Below, piece by piece: positions 1 to 9,621 of a stretch of 64,000 nt of DNA. The notes below the pieces were generated by a model. It was not told where the DNA came from, did no database searches, and saw nothing but the letters and a program-made list of their open reading frames with translations. Source of the DNA: Acidobacteriota bacterium (GTDB lineage Bacteria; Acidobacteriota; Terriglobia; Acidiferrales; UBA7541); the NCBI GenBank assembly GCA_013289855.1, contig JABCZD010000012.1, forward strand, positions 62,001 to 126,000, written 5' to 3'. Each line of letters starts with the position of its first letter. Positions within the stretch are counted from its first letter, which is position 1. A program made the translations under genes and the position numbers.

Positions 1-2158
1 TCGGGATAATCCACGTGGATTTGTCTTCATTCACGCTAGCAAAGTGGAAAGAAGGCAGGATGTGAATCGCCCTGAGCCCACTCTGCGCCAGCGAGCGAAG
101 GTGCTTCATACCATTGGAGTCTTGATCTGCAAAAGCTTCGTAGAGCCCGCGATGCGCGGCGGGCACGGTGAGATCGTTGATGCTGAAATCGCGGATATGC
201 AATTCGTACAGGCTCATGTCGCTGAAGCTGTGCAGCGGAGGAGAGGTATCCTCGTCCCAGCCGATGGGCTTGGTTTCGTCGGAGTCGAGATCGGTGAACC
301 TGCTCTTCGCGCCGTTTAGCGCGATATCGATGGAATAGGGATCGCTGGTGACATTCGTGTCTACCGCGGAATCGGCTGGAACCCAGACCTGCACGCTGTA
401 GAGGTAATATTTGTCTTTCCAACTGCGGTCGCCGTGGGCGACCCAGACGCCGTTGTGCTCATGCATCGGCAGAACCGTAGCGGGCGTGGTATCGGACTCA
501 TGGTTGAAGATCTGCAATGAAACGGCCTGAGCCGTCGGTGCCCAAAGCTTTACTTTAACGGCGAAGTTATCGTCGTCCGGCCAGTCGCGCCAATCTCGAT
601 CATCCGGGCGGCGAAAGACCACGCCGAGCTTGCCGGGATAGTAGTAAAGATCATCCAAAACGCCTGCGATTTGTAGGCCGGTGGCATATTGCACGGAGCC
701 ATTCGCGCCGACTGCGGAAAACGCGAGCTGCCCCTGTAGAAAAGTCTGCAAGGTGGAAAGCTGCGTACTCGCTGGTAGTTGCAAGACGATGTAGCCGGCC
801 AGTTGCGGGTAGCGGAACAGCTCGTCCGCCGTTAGGCTTCCGCCAACGGTGAGCGGAATGCTGGTTCCTCCTGTGATGCCCGTGGCGCCAACGGACAGGC
901 CACCCGTCAAGCTGGAGGTAATCGCGTAGGTATCGCCACTCTGCACAAATTGCGGCTGAATGGCCACGCGCTCGCGATCAAGCCAGTAGCCTTGCTGGAC
1001 GTTCAGCAGGCTATCCAGTATCTGGGCCGGAGTGGGCGGCACGGTGAAAACGGTGTCGTTGCCGGAGATGGCCCAGGCTTGCGAGTATGTGCCCACCACC
1101 AGATATTGGTTTGGCCCGGGATCTTTCACGCCGGTAGAAATGTTGTGAATGATGAAACCGAGATTCTGGGCGTTGGGAATGAGGCTGATATCGAAGTACG
1201 CGCCGTAGGAGTCGATGCTGGTCACTCCGGTCAGTCCGTCGTTGTAGTCACCGGTATATTCCGCGGTGTCCTCGAAGGCATAGCAGGTCCAGTTCGAATA
1301 GTCTCCGTCTGGCCGATAGTAGTGGATACGAGCGTATCCGGGGAGGATCGCGTTGGGATTGGTGAGGCTTGGCTGGCTCTTGTACAGCTTTCCGATTCCC
1401 GTATAGCCCCAATACTCGAAGCCTTCCGTTGCCGGATCGACAAACTCGTTCGGACCCGGATCTTTCTGGTCGCCGCCGGGCGCCGAGGGATTGTGAATGA
1501 TTAGCCCAAGATTCTGTGCATCGGCGACTACTGCCACGTCAAAATACACTCCATAGGCGTCAGAATTTGTTGGAGGCACGAGCCCGCTGTTGTAGTCACC
1601 GGTGTATTCCGTGGTGTCGTAGAAGGCATAAATGGTCCAGCCGGAATAGTTGCCGTCTGTGCGATGGTAGTGGACGCGAACGTATCCCGGCAGGAGCGCT
1701 GTGGGAGCGCTCAGGTTGGGCGCAGAGGTATAGAGCTTGGCGATTCCCGAGAATGCCCAATATTCGAAGCCTTGCGTCGCGGGATCGACGAACAAATTGT
1801 TGGGAGTGTCTTTCTGATCCCCACCCGGAGCTGTTGGGTTGTGAATGATGAGGCCGACCTCTTGCGCGCCGGAGGTGACTCCGACGTCAAAATAGACGCC
1901 AAAGCTGTCGGTACCGGTTACCTGAACGGGTCCACCACCGTAGTTGCCGGTATCTTCCGTGGTGTTATCAAAGGCATAGACAGTCCAGCCGGTATAGTTG
2001 CCGTCCGGCCGGTGGTAATGGATGCGAATATCGCCCGATGGAATCGCGGGATCGGACGCGGCAAAGGCTGGGATTGCTGCAAAAACAAATATCAGAAGAA
2101 TGAGGACGTGAGGACCTGCACTGCGCAAAACGTGGGGGGTTCTAATCTTGAATTTCAA
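1..2158 (-). CDS. pulA: Secreted pullulanase-type alpha-1,6-glucosidase, 3' end outside window
   Basis: Debranching enzyme that cuts alpha-1,6 bonds of starch, glycogen or pullulan outside the cytoplasm. The frame is open from 2158 to the window edge (about 719 codons), so the catalytic C-terminus is missing. I chose a TTG start at 2158-2156: AGGAGG lies just upstream and the first 28 residues form a clear signal peptide ending in AFAA. Three tandem copies of a pullulanase-associated (PUD) carbohydrate-binding domain follow, at roughly 1762-2058, 1420-1710 and 1080-1345, each carrying HYHR/HYYRPDG and LIIHN-like motifs. Next come an N2-like domain (around 700-1000), a CBM48-like segment (WAPTAQAVSL, near 520-580) and the start of the GH13 domain with YELHIRDFS near 190. 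The domain order fits the PulA family; exact bond specificity is inferred. Confidence 0.9.
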   Translation of the reverse strand, partial: MKFKIRTPHVLRSAGPHVLILLIFVFAAIPAFAASDPAIPSGDIRIHYHRPDGNYTGWTVYAFDNTTEDTGNYGGGPVQVTGTDSFGVYFDVGVTSGAQEVGLIIHNPTAPGGDQKDTPNNLFVDPATQGFEYWAFSGIAKLYTSAPNLSAPTALLPGYVRVHYHRTDGNYSGWTIYAFYDTTEYTGDYNSGLVPPTNSDAYGVYFDVAVVADAQNLGLIIHNPSAPGGDQKDPGPNEFVDPATEGFEYWGYTGIGKLYKSQPSLTNPNAILPGYARIHYYRPDGDYSNWTCYAFEDTAEYTGDYNDGLTGVTSIDSYGAYFDISLIPNAQNLGFIIHNISTGVKDPGPNQYLVVGTYSQAWAISGNDTVFTVPPTPAQILDSLLNVQQGYWLDRERVAIQPQFVQSGDTYAITSSLTGGLSVGATGITGGTSIPLTVGGSLTADELFRYPQLAGYIVLQLPASTQLSTLQTFLQGQLAFSAVGANGSVQYATGLQIAGVLDDLYYYPGKLGVVFRRPDDRDWRDWPDDDNFAVKVKLWAPTAQAVSLQIFNHESDTTPATVLPMHEHNGVWVAHGDRSWKDKYYLYSVQVWVPADSAVDTNVTSDPYSIDIALNGAKSRFTDLDSDETKPIGWDEDTSPPLHSFSDMSLYELHIRDFSINDLTVPAAHRGLYEAFADQDSNGMKHLRSLAQSGLRAIHILPSFHFASVNEDKSTWIIP

Positions 2159-2220
2159 GGGGGCCCTCCTGAAGACGCTAGGTGATGTCGTTTGGTTCGG
2201 GGGTCGGTGCGGTCGTTCGC

Positions 2221-2283
2221 GTTCATTCAAGAGGCGCGGATGGCAGCGCCGAGACATTAGTTGAATGAAACCGCTGGTGTCAA
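2221..2283 (-). promoter_or_regulatory. Candidate sigma70 promoter of pulA with operator-like inverted repeat
   Basis: Read on the minus strand, TTGACA (2283-2278) and TAATGT (2259-2254) are separated by 18 bp and would start a transcript with a leader of about 90 nt before the TTG start of pulA. GTTCATTCAA at 2221-2230 is the inverse of TTGAATGAAA at 2261-2270 (9 of 10 bases); one arm lies in the promoter spacer and the other downstream of the start site, 40 bp apart centre to centre. I infer a repressor site; no regulator gene is adjacent. The rest of the gap to 2540 shows no gene. Confidence 0.5.
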
Positions 2284-2539
2284 GAGTGATTGCGGCCCCA
2301 TTTATGGGGGGCTTACGCACGGCTCACCATGTGGGCGGCACCAGGAAGGTAAAGGCGGAGCCCGGGCCGCGATCCATCGGTATCTTGCATTGCCGGTGCT
2401 ATGCGGCTGCGCTACACTCGGCGCTTCTGGGTAGGATTTTGGCGATGCGCGGCTCGGCGAAAGTGATTGCGGAAATAAACAAGGCGGATCCGAGGACGCG
2501 CTCGGGGCGAAGAACGAGGCCGGAAAAAGAAAGTCTGAA

Positions 2540-4489
2540 ATGCATACGCACCGTTATCTGCAAATTGTTGTTGCTGGACTGCTGGTGTGTTTTTCCACGG
2601 GCGTGGCCGCGGCGCAGGACATCCTGCAGCACGTGAACTATGTGTGCAGCGACGGGCGCGTGTACATCGAGAACTGCAATATTCGCGATTTGTCGGATGC
2701 GGGGACGTGCTTTGTGGGGCATCCGGACCATATTTTGGCCAACGGGATGATGGCGTATACGACGGAAACGCGGGCGGCGCTGAAGAAACTGCTGCCGACG
2801 TGCAAGCAGCCTTCGGCGGAGGAAGTGGCGCGAGCGAAAGCGTTCGATAAAAAGGTGGCGGACACCTACGCGGCCAACGAAAAGAAAGCCATGGAAGAGA
2901 ACGATGCGATTGAAGCGCGCGCGCAACAGGCGATCACGGGCAAGAAGCCGCTAACGCCGGAGGAGCGGACCATCAACCGGTGCATTACGTCGGGAAGGCT
3001 GCCAGCGTCGTGCACGGGGAATGCGCTGCTGGGGGCGTTTAGCTCGATGGTGGCGCAGGTGCTGCCGTCTGCGGCTAAAGAGACACCGCCTGGGCCAGTG
3101 ATGGCTGGAGTGTTTCAGGGCGCGGGAAACTGGCGGCTAGATTTTATTGATGGAGGCGTGCTGGTCAACTGCGCTTTTCTGTCGCCGGACCAGCACAACT
3201 ACCGCATCGAGTTCGCTGGCGACCGTACGGTTATACATATTGACACCACGCCGAAGGCGCTGGCGCTGACGCTGAGGGCGGATGGAACGATGGTGGGGCC
3301 GGGTCCGCTGACGATAGACGGAGTAGTTGCCGGATACGCGAGCGGAGGCGGCGATGGAAATCCTTATAGCGGGGGATATAAAAACCAATACGGGACACTG
3401 ATAACGAACAGTCAGGCCGCCTCCGGCGGCGGACCGGTATACGATTCGAGCGGTAATCGCATCTATGGTGCAATCAATGCCGACGCCGGGGGCCATACGA
3501 CCTTCTCGCCCAGAACAGCCACCTGCCCCGCGTTAAACCTCTCCTCCAAGGGGGCCGGAGTTGGCGTGCAGACGATGCAGACGGATCTGCTCAAAAGCAT
3601 GTTTGGCGGAGACAAAGGCGCGCCCACGCCGCCAGGGATCCGGATGCACGGGATCTTCGCGGCGTCGACAGGATTTAGTGTGCAGTTCTTTCCGGAGTCG
3701 GCGATTTTGGGCTGCGGGCCGGACGCGGCGCGGGCTTATCCGTACGGCGTGGTAGCGGATGGAAGTAAGGCGGTGATTCAGATTAATGCGCCGGACCATC
3801 CACTGAGCTTGGCGTTCAAGCCGGATGGATCGCTAGAACCGAACGGCACCGGCCCGTATCAGGTGCATGGGCGTGTTGTAACCGGACAAAACGACAACGG
3901 CGATTTTACGTTTGCTCCGCTGGAGCAGACTTGCAACCTTGCGGTGCTCACGCCGAGCAAAGCGATACCCTCGGGAGGCGGTGCCGCGGCGACGATGACG
4001 GCGTCCGCAGGAGCACGAGGAGCGGCGCCGAACAACAACGGCGGAACGCTTTCGACACCGGCGGCGCCGTTGGGCAACGCGATTCTCTCGATCGTATCCG
4101 GATTGCCCGCGCAACCGGGGGCGCCGAACGCGCTGGCCGGAAGGCCTTATGTGATTTTGCGCGACAGTTACGCGGCCGCGCTGGCAAAAGGTGGCGTAGC
4201 CGTGCCGGCAGGAATGTCGCCGTATAAATACGTGGGCGGCATCTGTGTTAGCAGAACGCCGGACTGCCAAAAAATATTGGACGCGATCAACATTAATGCG
4301 GCGTCAGCGGTGAGGGCCGACGTCAACGGTAGCGGAACGCTGCCCGGCGTGCCGCCTGGGACGTATTACCTGATGATCTCGACGCGATACAACAACCAGC
4401 CCGTGATGTGGAACATGCCGGTCACGCTGAAGGCGGGCGCAAACTCTCTTACGCTGGACCTTCACAACGCGGCACCCGCAGTGAACTAA
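2540..4489 (+). CDS. Secreted protein of unknown function with an internal duplication
   Basis: I do not recognise this 649-residue protein. A signal peptide (residues 1 to about 25, ending VAAAQ) indicates export. Residues 25-110 carry several cysteines (VCSDGRVYIENCNIRD, GTCFVGHPDHI) and a short helical stretch rich in Lys and Glu follows. Two related beta-rich units then occur: the first begins GVFQGAGNWRLDFIDGGVLV and includes ALALTLRADGTMVGPGP, the second begins GIFAASTGFSVQFF and includes PLSLAFKPDGSLEPNGTGP. Each ends in a Cys-containing strand (TCPALNL and TCNLAVL). The C-terminus (LPGVPPGTYYLMIS) resembles the carboxypeptidase-regulatory or Cna_B type of beta-sandwich. A purine-rich GGAAAAAGAAAG precedes the start. 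The gene stands alone, divergent from pulA, so context does not give a role. Confidence 0.75.
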   Translation: MHTHRYLQIVVAGLLVCFSTGVAAAQDILQHVNYVCSDGRVYIENCNIRDLSDAGTCFVGHPDHILANGMMAYTTETRAALKKLLPTCKQPSAEEVARAKAFDKKVADTYAANEKKAMEENDAIEARAQQAITGKKPLTPEERTINRCITSGRLPASCTGNALLGAFSSMVAQVLPSAAKETPPGPVMAGVFQGAGNWRLDFIDGGVLVNCAFLSPDQHNYRIEFAGDRTVIHIDTTPKALALTLRADGTMVGPGPLTIDGVVAGYASGGGDGNPYSGGYKNQYGTLITNSQAASGGGPVYDSSGNRIYGAINADAGGHTTFSPRTATCPALNLSSKGAGVGVQTMQTDLLKSMFGGDKGAPTPPGIRMHGIFAASTGFSVQFFPESAILGCGPDAARAYPYGVVADGSKAVIQINAPDHPLSLAFKPDGSLEPNGTGPYQVHGRVVTGQNDNGDFTFAPLEQTCNLAVLTPSKAIPSGGGAAATMTASAGARGAAPNNNGGTLSTPAAPLGNAILSIVSGLPAQPGAPNALAGRPYVILRDSYAAALAKGGVAVPAGMSPYKYVGGICVSRTPDCQKILDAININAASAVRADVNGSGTLPGVPPGTYYLMISTRYNNQPVMWNMPVTLKAGANSLTLDLHNAAPAVN

Positions 4490-4551
4490 ATTCCGAGCGT
4501 CCCACCGATGGAAAAATGACGCGCTCTGTAATGGCGTTGGGCTCCTCACCA

Positions 4552-4590
4552 AAAAAAAAGACGGCGGGACTCACCGAGAGGAGTCCCGCC
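4552..4590 (-). terminator. Rho-independent terminator of htrA
   Basis: On the minus strand a perfect 10-bp stem, GGCGGGACTC with GAGTCCCGCC (4581-4590 and 4563-4572), closes an 8-nt loop and is followed by a run of nine T (A-run at 4552-4559 on the plus strand). It lies 40 bp beyond the htrA stop codon. The plus strand has no T-run after the stem, so it is directional. Confidence 0.9.
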
Positions 4591-4629
4591 GCCGTTACAT
4601 GGAATTGCGATGTTCGCGGTCGCTACCGT

Positions 4630-6123
4630 TTAACGGGGAGCGATGGCGACATACAATCCAGTGCCTTCGCGAACGATGCGCAGCAAAATTGCTTTGGTCT
4701 GGGTGTTGCGCATGGCTTGTTCGAATTCGCTGACCGTGGTTACGGATTGATGGTTGACTTCGGCCACGAGGTCTCCCGCGCGGATTCCGGCGTCAGCGGC
4801 GGCGCTATTCGGATCCACCTGGGAAACGACGACGCCCTGGGCTTCGTCACCAAGATGCAATTGCTGGCGAGCCGCAGGGCTGATCGGCTCAACTTGCAGG
4901 CCTTGCAAACCGTCGTTGTCGGTGCTGCCATCGGCGGTCTTCTCGTGGTCGGCAGGCAATTCGCCGAGTTTAACGTTCAAGTTCAGCGTGTCTGAGCCAC
5001 GACGCACGGTGAGGGGCACGGTGGTGCCGGGGTCGGTTTCGGAGATGTGCAAGCGCAAAGCGGCCGAATCGGCAACCGGTTCTCCGTTTAGCTTGATGAC
5101 CACGTCTCCGGCCTTGAGTCCGGCTTGAGCCGCAGGGCCTTTGGCGGTGACATCACCGATGAGCACGCCGCCGGCTTCGTTCAAACCGAGGGCCTTGGCC
5201 ATGGTGGGAGTCACGTCTTGAATGGTGGCGCCGAGGAAGCCGCGCACGACGTGTCCGTGGTCGACGATTTGGTCCATGACGCGCTTGACGAGATTGATGG
5301 GGATGGCGAAACCAACGCCCTGATTGCCGCCGCTGTGCGACAGGATGGCGGTGTTGATGCCGATGAGCTGGCCGCGGCCGTCGATGAGCGCACCGCCAGA
5401 GTTTCCGGGATTGATGGCGGCGTCGGTCTGAATGAAGTCTTCGTAGTCCTCGATGCCGAGATTGGCGCGGCCGGTGGCACTGACGATGCCCATGGTGACG
5501 GTTTGGCCGATGCCGAAGGGATCGCCGATGGCGAAAGCCAAGTCGCCGACTTGCACTTTGGAAGAGTCTCCCATGGAAATAGCGGGGAGATGATCGGCGT
5601 CAATTTTCAGGACGGCGACGTCGGTCTTGGGGTCGCGTCCGACGACCTTGGCGGTGAACTCCCGCTTGTCGCGCAGAGAGACTTTAATGTCGGTGGCGCC
5701 ATCGACCACGTGATTGTTGGTGATGATGTAGCCGTTGGTGGCGACGATCACTCCCGAACCGAGGCCTTGCTCTTTTTCCTGCGGTTGCTGGGGCTGTTGC
5801 CGTTGCGAATGCGGCTGGCGATCGCCAAAGAACTGGCGGAAGAGTGGATCGTTGAGCATGGGGTTGGAGTCTTCTTCGGAACGCTGAACCATGCGCGAGG
5901 AAGCAATGTTCACAACTTCTGGCAGCGCTTCCTTGATGAGCGGCGAGTAGGTCATGGCGGGTGAGGCGGCCATGGCGGTGTTGTTCGATGCAGGAGCAAA
6001 GATGGGCGCCTCGAGCTTCGCACTGGAGTGCGAAGTTTCGGCAATACCGACGCCGGCGACGAACATCGCGCCGGTCAGTATGGCGGCCAAGCTCCAGATT
6101 CTAATTTTTTTTGTGCTGTGCAT
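4630..6123 (-). CDS. htrA: Periplasmic serine protease, DegP/HtrA family
   Basis: Envelope quality-control protease, 497 residues, of the trypsin-like HtrA type. The N-terminal hydrophobic segment (about 8-28) is a signal peptide or anchor. The catalytic triad is readable: His138 in NNHVV, Asp168 in TDVAVL and Ser242 in PGNSGGAL. Two PDZ domains follow (about 290-385 and 400-490), the layout of DegP/DegQ. A Gln-rich stretch at about 103-117 corresponds to the LA-loop region. AAGGAG sits 10 nt before the ATG. It is a single-gene unit with its own terminator; a two-component pair lies upstream on the same strand (stop 6337), which would fit stress control, but no stress-sigma promoter could be identified. 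Confidence 0.95.
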   Translation of the reverse strand: MHSTKKIRIWSLAAILTGAMFVAGVGIAETSHSSAKLEAPIFAPASNNTAMAASPAMTYSPLIKEALPEVVNIASSRMVQRSEEDSNPMLNDPLFRQFFGDRQPHSQRQQPQQPQEKEQGLGSGVIVATNGYIITNNHVVDGATDIKVSLRDKREFTAKVVGRDPKTDVAVLKIDADHLPAISMGDSSKVQVGDLAFAIGDPFGIGQTVTMGIVSATGRANLGIEDYEDFIQTDAAINPGNSGGALIDGRGQLIGINTAILSHSGGNQGVGFAIPINLVKRVMDQIVDHGHVVRGFLGATIQDVTPTMAKALGLNEAGGVLIGDVTAKGPAAQAGLKAGDVVIKLNGEPVADSAALRLHISETDPGTTVPLTVRRGSDTLNLNVKLGELPADHEKTADGSTDNDGLQGLQVEPISPAARQQLHLGDEAQGVVVSQVDPNSAAADAGIRAGDLVAEVNHQSVTTVSEFEQAMRNTQTKAILLRIVREGTGLYVAIAPR

Positions 6124-6336
6124 GACTGCTATTTTCTCCTTGTGATCGAGGGATTCTTCCGAGATTCGGATAGTTCATCGAATGTCTCCCTGGAGCGTTC
6201 AGGTTGCGCCTAGGACGCAAGGGGAGCGAGCAAGGAAAGGGTAAGTGGGCAGGCTGAAATGAACATGAAATGAATCTAATTTCTGCTTAATGAAGAGGGG
6301 TTTGAATAAGCCACGTACTTTCAATGCGTTGCAGCC

Positions 6337-7755
6337 TTACGGGCGGGCTTCAGTGGTGTACAGCGGGAGCCAGACCGTAAAACGCGTTCCCTGCCCTGGG
6401 GTGCTTTCGACGGTGATGCGGCCGCGGTGTTTTTCGACGATCCATCGTGCGAGCGCCAAGCCAAGACCTACGCCGGGGATGCGTTTCGAACGAGAGGGCT
6501 CGGCGCGGTAAAAGCGCTCGAAGACGTGCGGGAGGGCCTCCGGAGGAATGCCGATGCCTTGATCGGCGACGAGCAACTTCGCGCTGCTGCTTTCCGAAGT
6601 GACGGTCATCTGAATGCGGCCGCCGTTGGGCGAAAATTTGATGGCGTTGTCCAGCAAGTTGAGAATGACGCGCTCGAGCCAGGCGGCGTCGCCGCGCGCG
6701 TGAACGTGGGACTCGGCGACGGTCTCGAGACGAATATTTCTAGCAGCGGCGACGGGCTCGAGTTGTTCGGCGAGACTGACCGCCAACTGCGCGAGGTCGA
6801 CGTTTTGTTCCGACCAGCGGATTTCGCCGGCCTCCGCGCTGGCGAGAACCAAAAGATCGTTGATCATGCGCGTGAGGCTGTCGAATTCCTCCAGTTGGCT
6901 CACGAGAAGGCGACGATAGTCTTCGACGGAATGGCCTTCGAGCAGAGCCACTTCGGTTTCGCCGCGCAATACGGTGAGGGGGGTGCGCAGCTCGTGCGAG
7001 ATGCTGGCGGTGAACTGGCGCATCTCGCCGACGGAATTTTCCAGACGCGCCAAGGTTTCGTTGAAGGATTGCGCGAGTTCGTCGACTTCGTCGCCGGTGC
7101 CGCGCAGGGGCAGGCGTTGTTGCAGCTTGTCGACATCGATTTGGCGCGCGGCTATTGCCAATTCCTTCATCGGGCGGAGGGCCCGGTGGGCCATCTGCCA
7201 ACCCAGTAAAGCGGAAGCGAAGACGCCGAGCGGCGCCATCAGCAGGACGGCGTGCAGAAAGACCTTGCGCGCATCATCCGCTGGTGCGAGAGGAATGCCC
7301 ACACGAATCAAAAAAGAGTTGGCGTCTGTGCCAGAGAGGACCGCGTTGTGAAAGCGAAAGCGTTCCTGATTCAGCTGCTGATCGGTGAATTCTCCGGACG
7401 CCGAGAGAGAGCGGACTTGATCGGGAGTTAGACGAAGCCCCAACATGGCCAATTCCTCAGACTGCACTACTAAGTCGCCACCGGGAAGACGAAAGATCTG
7501 GTAGTAGCGGGCCGCGGAGTGGACCAGATAGGCTTCATCAGGATTGTTGGGGTCGACGGCTAGCTGCATGGTGCCGCCGGAAACGCGCTCGTGACTGTTC
7601 AGGAGAACTACGCGTTGCCGCAATTCCTGCGTCAAATTTCGGTCTTCGATGAGATTCAGGGAGTGATAAAAGACCGCGCCAAAAACGCACAGCATGGCGG
7701 TGAGCATCAGCGAATAGAACAGCGTGAGCCGAGCGCGGAGGCTGAGTTTGCTCAT
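6337..7755 (-). CDS. Membrane sensor histidine kinase
   Basis: Sensor half of a two-component system, 472 residues. Two membrane segments (about 9-30 and 167-188) bracket a periplasmic sensor region of roughly 135 residues. A HAMP linker (190-243) leads to the HisKA dimerisation helix with phospho-acceptor His254 in SISHELRTPLT. The ATPase domain shows an N-box (LLDNAIKFSPNGG), a G1 box (VADQGIGIPPE), an F-box (FERFYR) and a G2 box (GVGLGLAL). Its ATG overlaps the stop of the response regulator gene (ATGA), indicating translational coupling. The architecture resembles CusS/QseC-type kinases; the signal is not evident from sequence. Confidence 0.93.
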   Translation of the reverse strand: MSKLSLRARLTLFYSLMLTAMLCVFGAVFYHSLNLIEDRNLTQELRQRVVLLNSHERVSGGTMQLAVDPNNPDEAYLVHSAARYYQIFRLPGGDLVVQSEELAMLGLRLTPDQVRSLSASGEFTDQQLNQERFRFHNAVLSGTDANSFLIRVGIPLAPADDARKVFLHAVLLMAPLGVFASALLGWQMAHRALRPMKELAIAARQIDVDKLQQRLPLRGTGDEVDELAQSFNETLARLENSVGEMRQFTASISHELRTPLTVLRGETEVALLEGHSVEDYRRLLVSQLEEFDSLTRMINDLLVLASAEAGEIRWSEQNVDLAQLAVSLAEQLEPVAAARNIRLETVAESHVHARGDAAWLERVILNLLDNAIKFSPNGGRIQMTVTSESSSAKLLVADQGIGIPPEALPHVFERFYRAEPSRSKRIPGVGLGLALARWIVEKHRGRITVESTPGQGTRFTVWLPLYTTEARP

Positions 7756-8426
7756 GATGGTTCGTCGGTCAGCATATAACCGACACCTCGAACGGTGTGG
7801 ATGAGTTGCGTGGGGAATTCGCGATCAATCTTGTTGCGCAGGGTATTGATGTGAACGTCCACAACGTTGCTGACGGAATCGAAATGAATGTCCCACACGT
7901 GCTCGATGATCATGGTGCGCGTGACGGTGCGGCGGGCATTGCGCAGCAGAAACTCCAGCAGGGAAAATTCTTTGAGTTTCAGATCGATCTTGCGTCCGGC
8001 GCGCGTGACGGTGCGCGTGGCGGTATTCATTTCCAGGTCCGCCAAACGTAGAGTGGTGCTTTCCTGTGCGCCGCGACGCAGCAGTACCCGGATGCGCGCG
8101 GAAAGCTCGGCGAAGGCGAACGGCTTGACGAGGTAATCGTTCGCGCCGCCATCGAGACCCGCTACTTTATCTTCCACGGCGCCACGGGCGGTCAAAATCA
8201 GAACGGGCAAGCGCAGGTCGCGCGCGCGAATTTTTTTCAAAATCTCCAAGCCGGGCATTTTGGGAAGCATTAGATCGACGATGACGGCATCGTAGTCAAA
8301 GTTCTCAGCCTGGTAGGCGCCTTCTTCGCCGTCGTGCGCTACGTCAACGGCGTAGCCTTCCTGGGAAAGTCCCTTTTGGATAAAAGCGGCGACTTTTTGT
8401 TCGTCTTCAATGATGAGGATGCGCAT
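7752..8426 (-). CDS. OmpR/PhoB-family response regulator
   Basis: Transcription factor partner of the adjacent kinase, 224 residues. The receiver domain has the acidic pair Glu8-Asp9, phospho-acceptor Asp51 (VIVDLMLPKMPG), the Thr in LTARG and the Lys in YLVKPF. The winged-helix output domain covers about 125-220 (KEFSLLEFLLRN, VVDVHINTLRNKID, RGVGYML). The open frame extends upstream, but I start at the ATG of MRILIIEDE at 8426 because the receiver fold begins there; no strong ribosome site is visible. The targets are unknown; htrA downstream is a plausible one. Confidence 0.93.
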   Translation of the reverse strand: MRILIIEDEQKVAAFIQKGLSQEGYAVDVAHDGEEGAYQAENFDYDAVIVDLMLPKMPGLEILKKIRARDLRLPVLILTARGAVEDKVAGLDGGANDYLVKPFAFAELSARIRVLLRRGAQESTTLRLADLEMNTATRTVTRAGRKIDLKLKEFSLLEFLLRNARRTVTRTMIIEHVWDIHFDSVSNVVDVHINTLRNKIDREFPTQLIHTVRGVGYMLTDEPS

Positions 8427-8541
8427 CGGAATATCAATTGGCTGAGACGCAAGCTTGCAGCAACATGCCTTGAGAATACACCCACTCGAAAAAAACGGAG
8501 CACGATTGGGACAAGGGTCCGCCGAAGGGGGCCGTCTAGAT

Positions 8542-9543
8542 TTATGTGGACTTGGCTGGTGTGATCTCAACGGCAGATGCGGGCGGAGATTTCAGGTATT
8601 CGTCGAGCTTGAGGAATTTGCGGCCCAGAGCGGGGCTGAAAATAGACCAGAGGTCCTCGCCGCTGGGGGTGGCCAGGGCGGAGCGGACGGCGGCGAGTTT
8701 GGAATCCATGTCGTCCATGTAATGAAAGACCAGGGCTTCGCGGATCATGGGAAGCTTTGGGGAGCCGAATTCGTATTGGCCGTGGTGGCTGATGAGCAAG
8801 TGCTGGACGACGGCTTTGAGTGGCGGCGGGAAGCCGGGGATGGCGTCCATCGCTTTCGAGATGGTTTCTACTTCCATGACGATGTGGCCGAGGAGCTGGC
8901 CTTCGGTGGTGTAACTTACGGCGCGTTCGTAGCAGAGTTCGTCGAGCTTGCCCACGTCGTGGAGGGCGGCGACGGTCAGGAGAAGATCGACGTTCAGTTC
9001 GGGGTAGTGCGCAGCGATTTGTTTGGCGAGGCCGCAGAGGCCGACGACGTGTTCGAGCAGGCCGCCGATAAAGGCGTGGTGCATCACTTTGGCGGCGGGG
9101 GCGCGCTTGAAACGCGGCGCGACTTGCGGGTCGTTCAGAATGCTCAGGACCAATTTATTCAGCCAGGGACTTTCGATTTCGGCAGCGTAGGTTTTTAAGC
9201 GCTCCCACATCTGATCGACGTTTTCTTTGGTGTGCGGGAGAAAGTCAGCGAGATCGATTTCTTCCGGCGTGGCGCGGCGGACTTGCTGCAGGACCAGCTG
9301 CGGTTTGTTGCGGTAGATTTCGACGCGGGCGGCCACTTTTACGAAGTCATCGCGATTAATGTCTTTGGCGATGGCATCGAAAGCGTCCCAGATGCGGGCT
9401 TCCACCGTACCGCTGCGGTCTCCGAGCTCCATGCGGAGGTATTGCTTGCCTTCGCGGGTATTGCGAATTTCTTTTTCGTGCACCAGGAAGAACGAGGTGA
9501 TGCTTTGTTCGGTGGCGAGTTCGGTGACAAAGGATTTCTTCAT
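8542..9543 (-). CDS. YhaM/Cbf1-like 3'-5' exoribonuclease (OB fold plus HD domain)
   Basis: 333 residues. The N-terminal part (about 12-90) reads as an OB-fold nucleic-acid-binding domain (KQYLRMELGDRSGTVEARIW). The second half is an HD phosphohydrolase domain with His155-His156 (VMHHAFIGGLLEH), the His195-Asp196 dyad in ALHDVGK and a later LLISHH motif. This OB-HD arrangement is that of YhaM, a metal-dependent enzyme degrading RNA and single-stranded DNA from the 3' end. It is the last gene of a minus-strand series with mfd, separated from the isomerase gene by 78 bp. Enzyme activity is inferred from the family. Confidence 0.85.
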   Translation of the reverse strand: MKKSFVTELATEQSITSFFLVHEKEIRNTREGKQYLRMELGDRSGTVEARIWDAFDAIAKDINRDDFVKVAARVEIYRNKPQLVLQQVRRATPEEIDLADFLPHTKENVDQMWERLKTYAAEIESPWLNKLVLSILNDPQVAPRFKRAPAAKVMHHAFIGGLLEHVVGLCGLAKQIAAHYPELNVDLLLTVAALHDVGKLDELCYERAVSYTTEGQLLGHIVMEVETISKAMDAIPGFPPPLKAVVQHLLISHHGQYEFGSPKLPMIREALVFHYMDDMDSKLAAVRSALATPSGEDLWSIFSPALGRKFLKLDEYLKSPPASAVEITPAKST

Positions 9544-9621
9544 TTGTAATTTTTCAAGTGGTGCATTTCAGTGGGGTTTCCGCTGGGCCTTCTTCATTTG
9601 GCCGTTCTTCACTAGCTTTTT

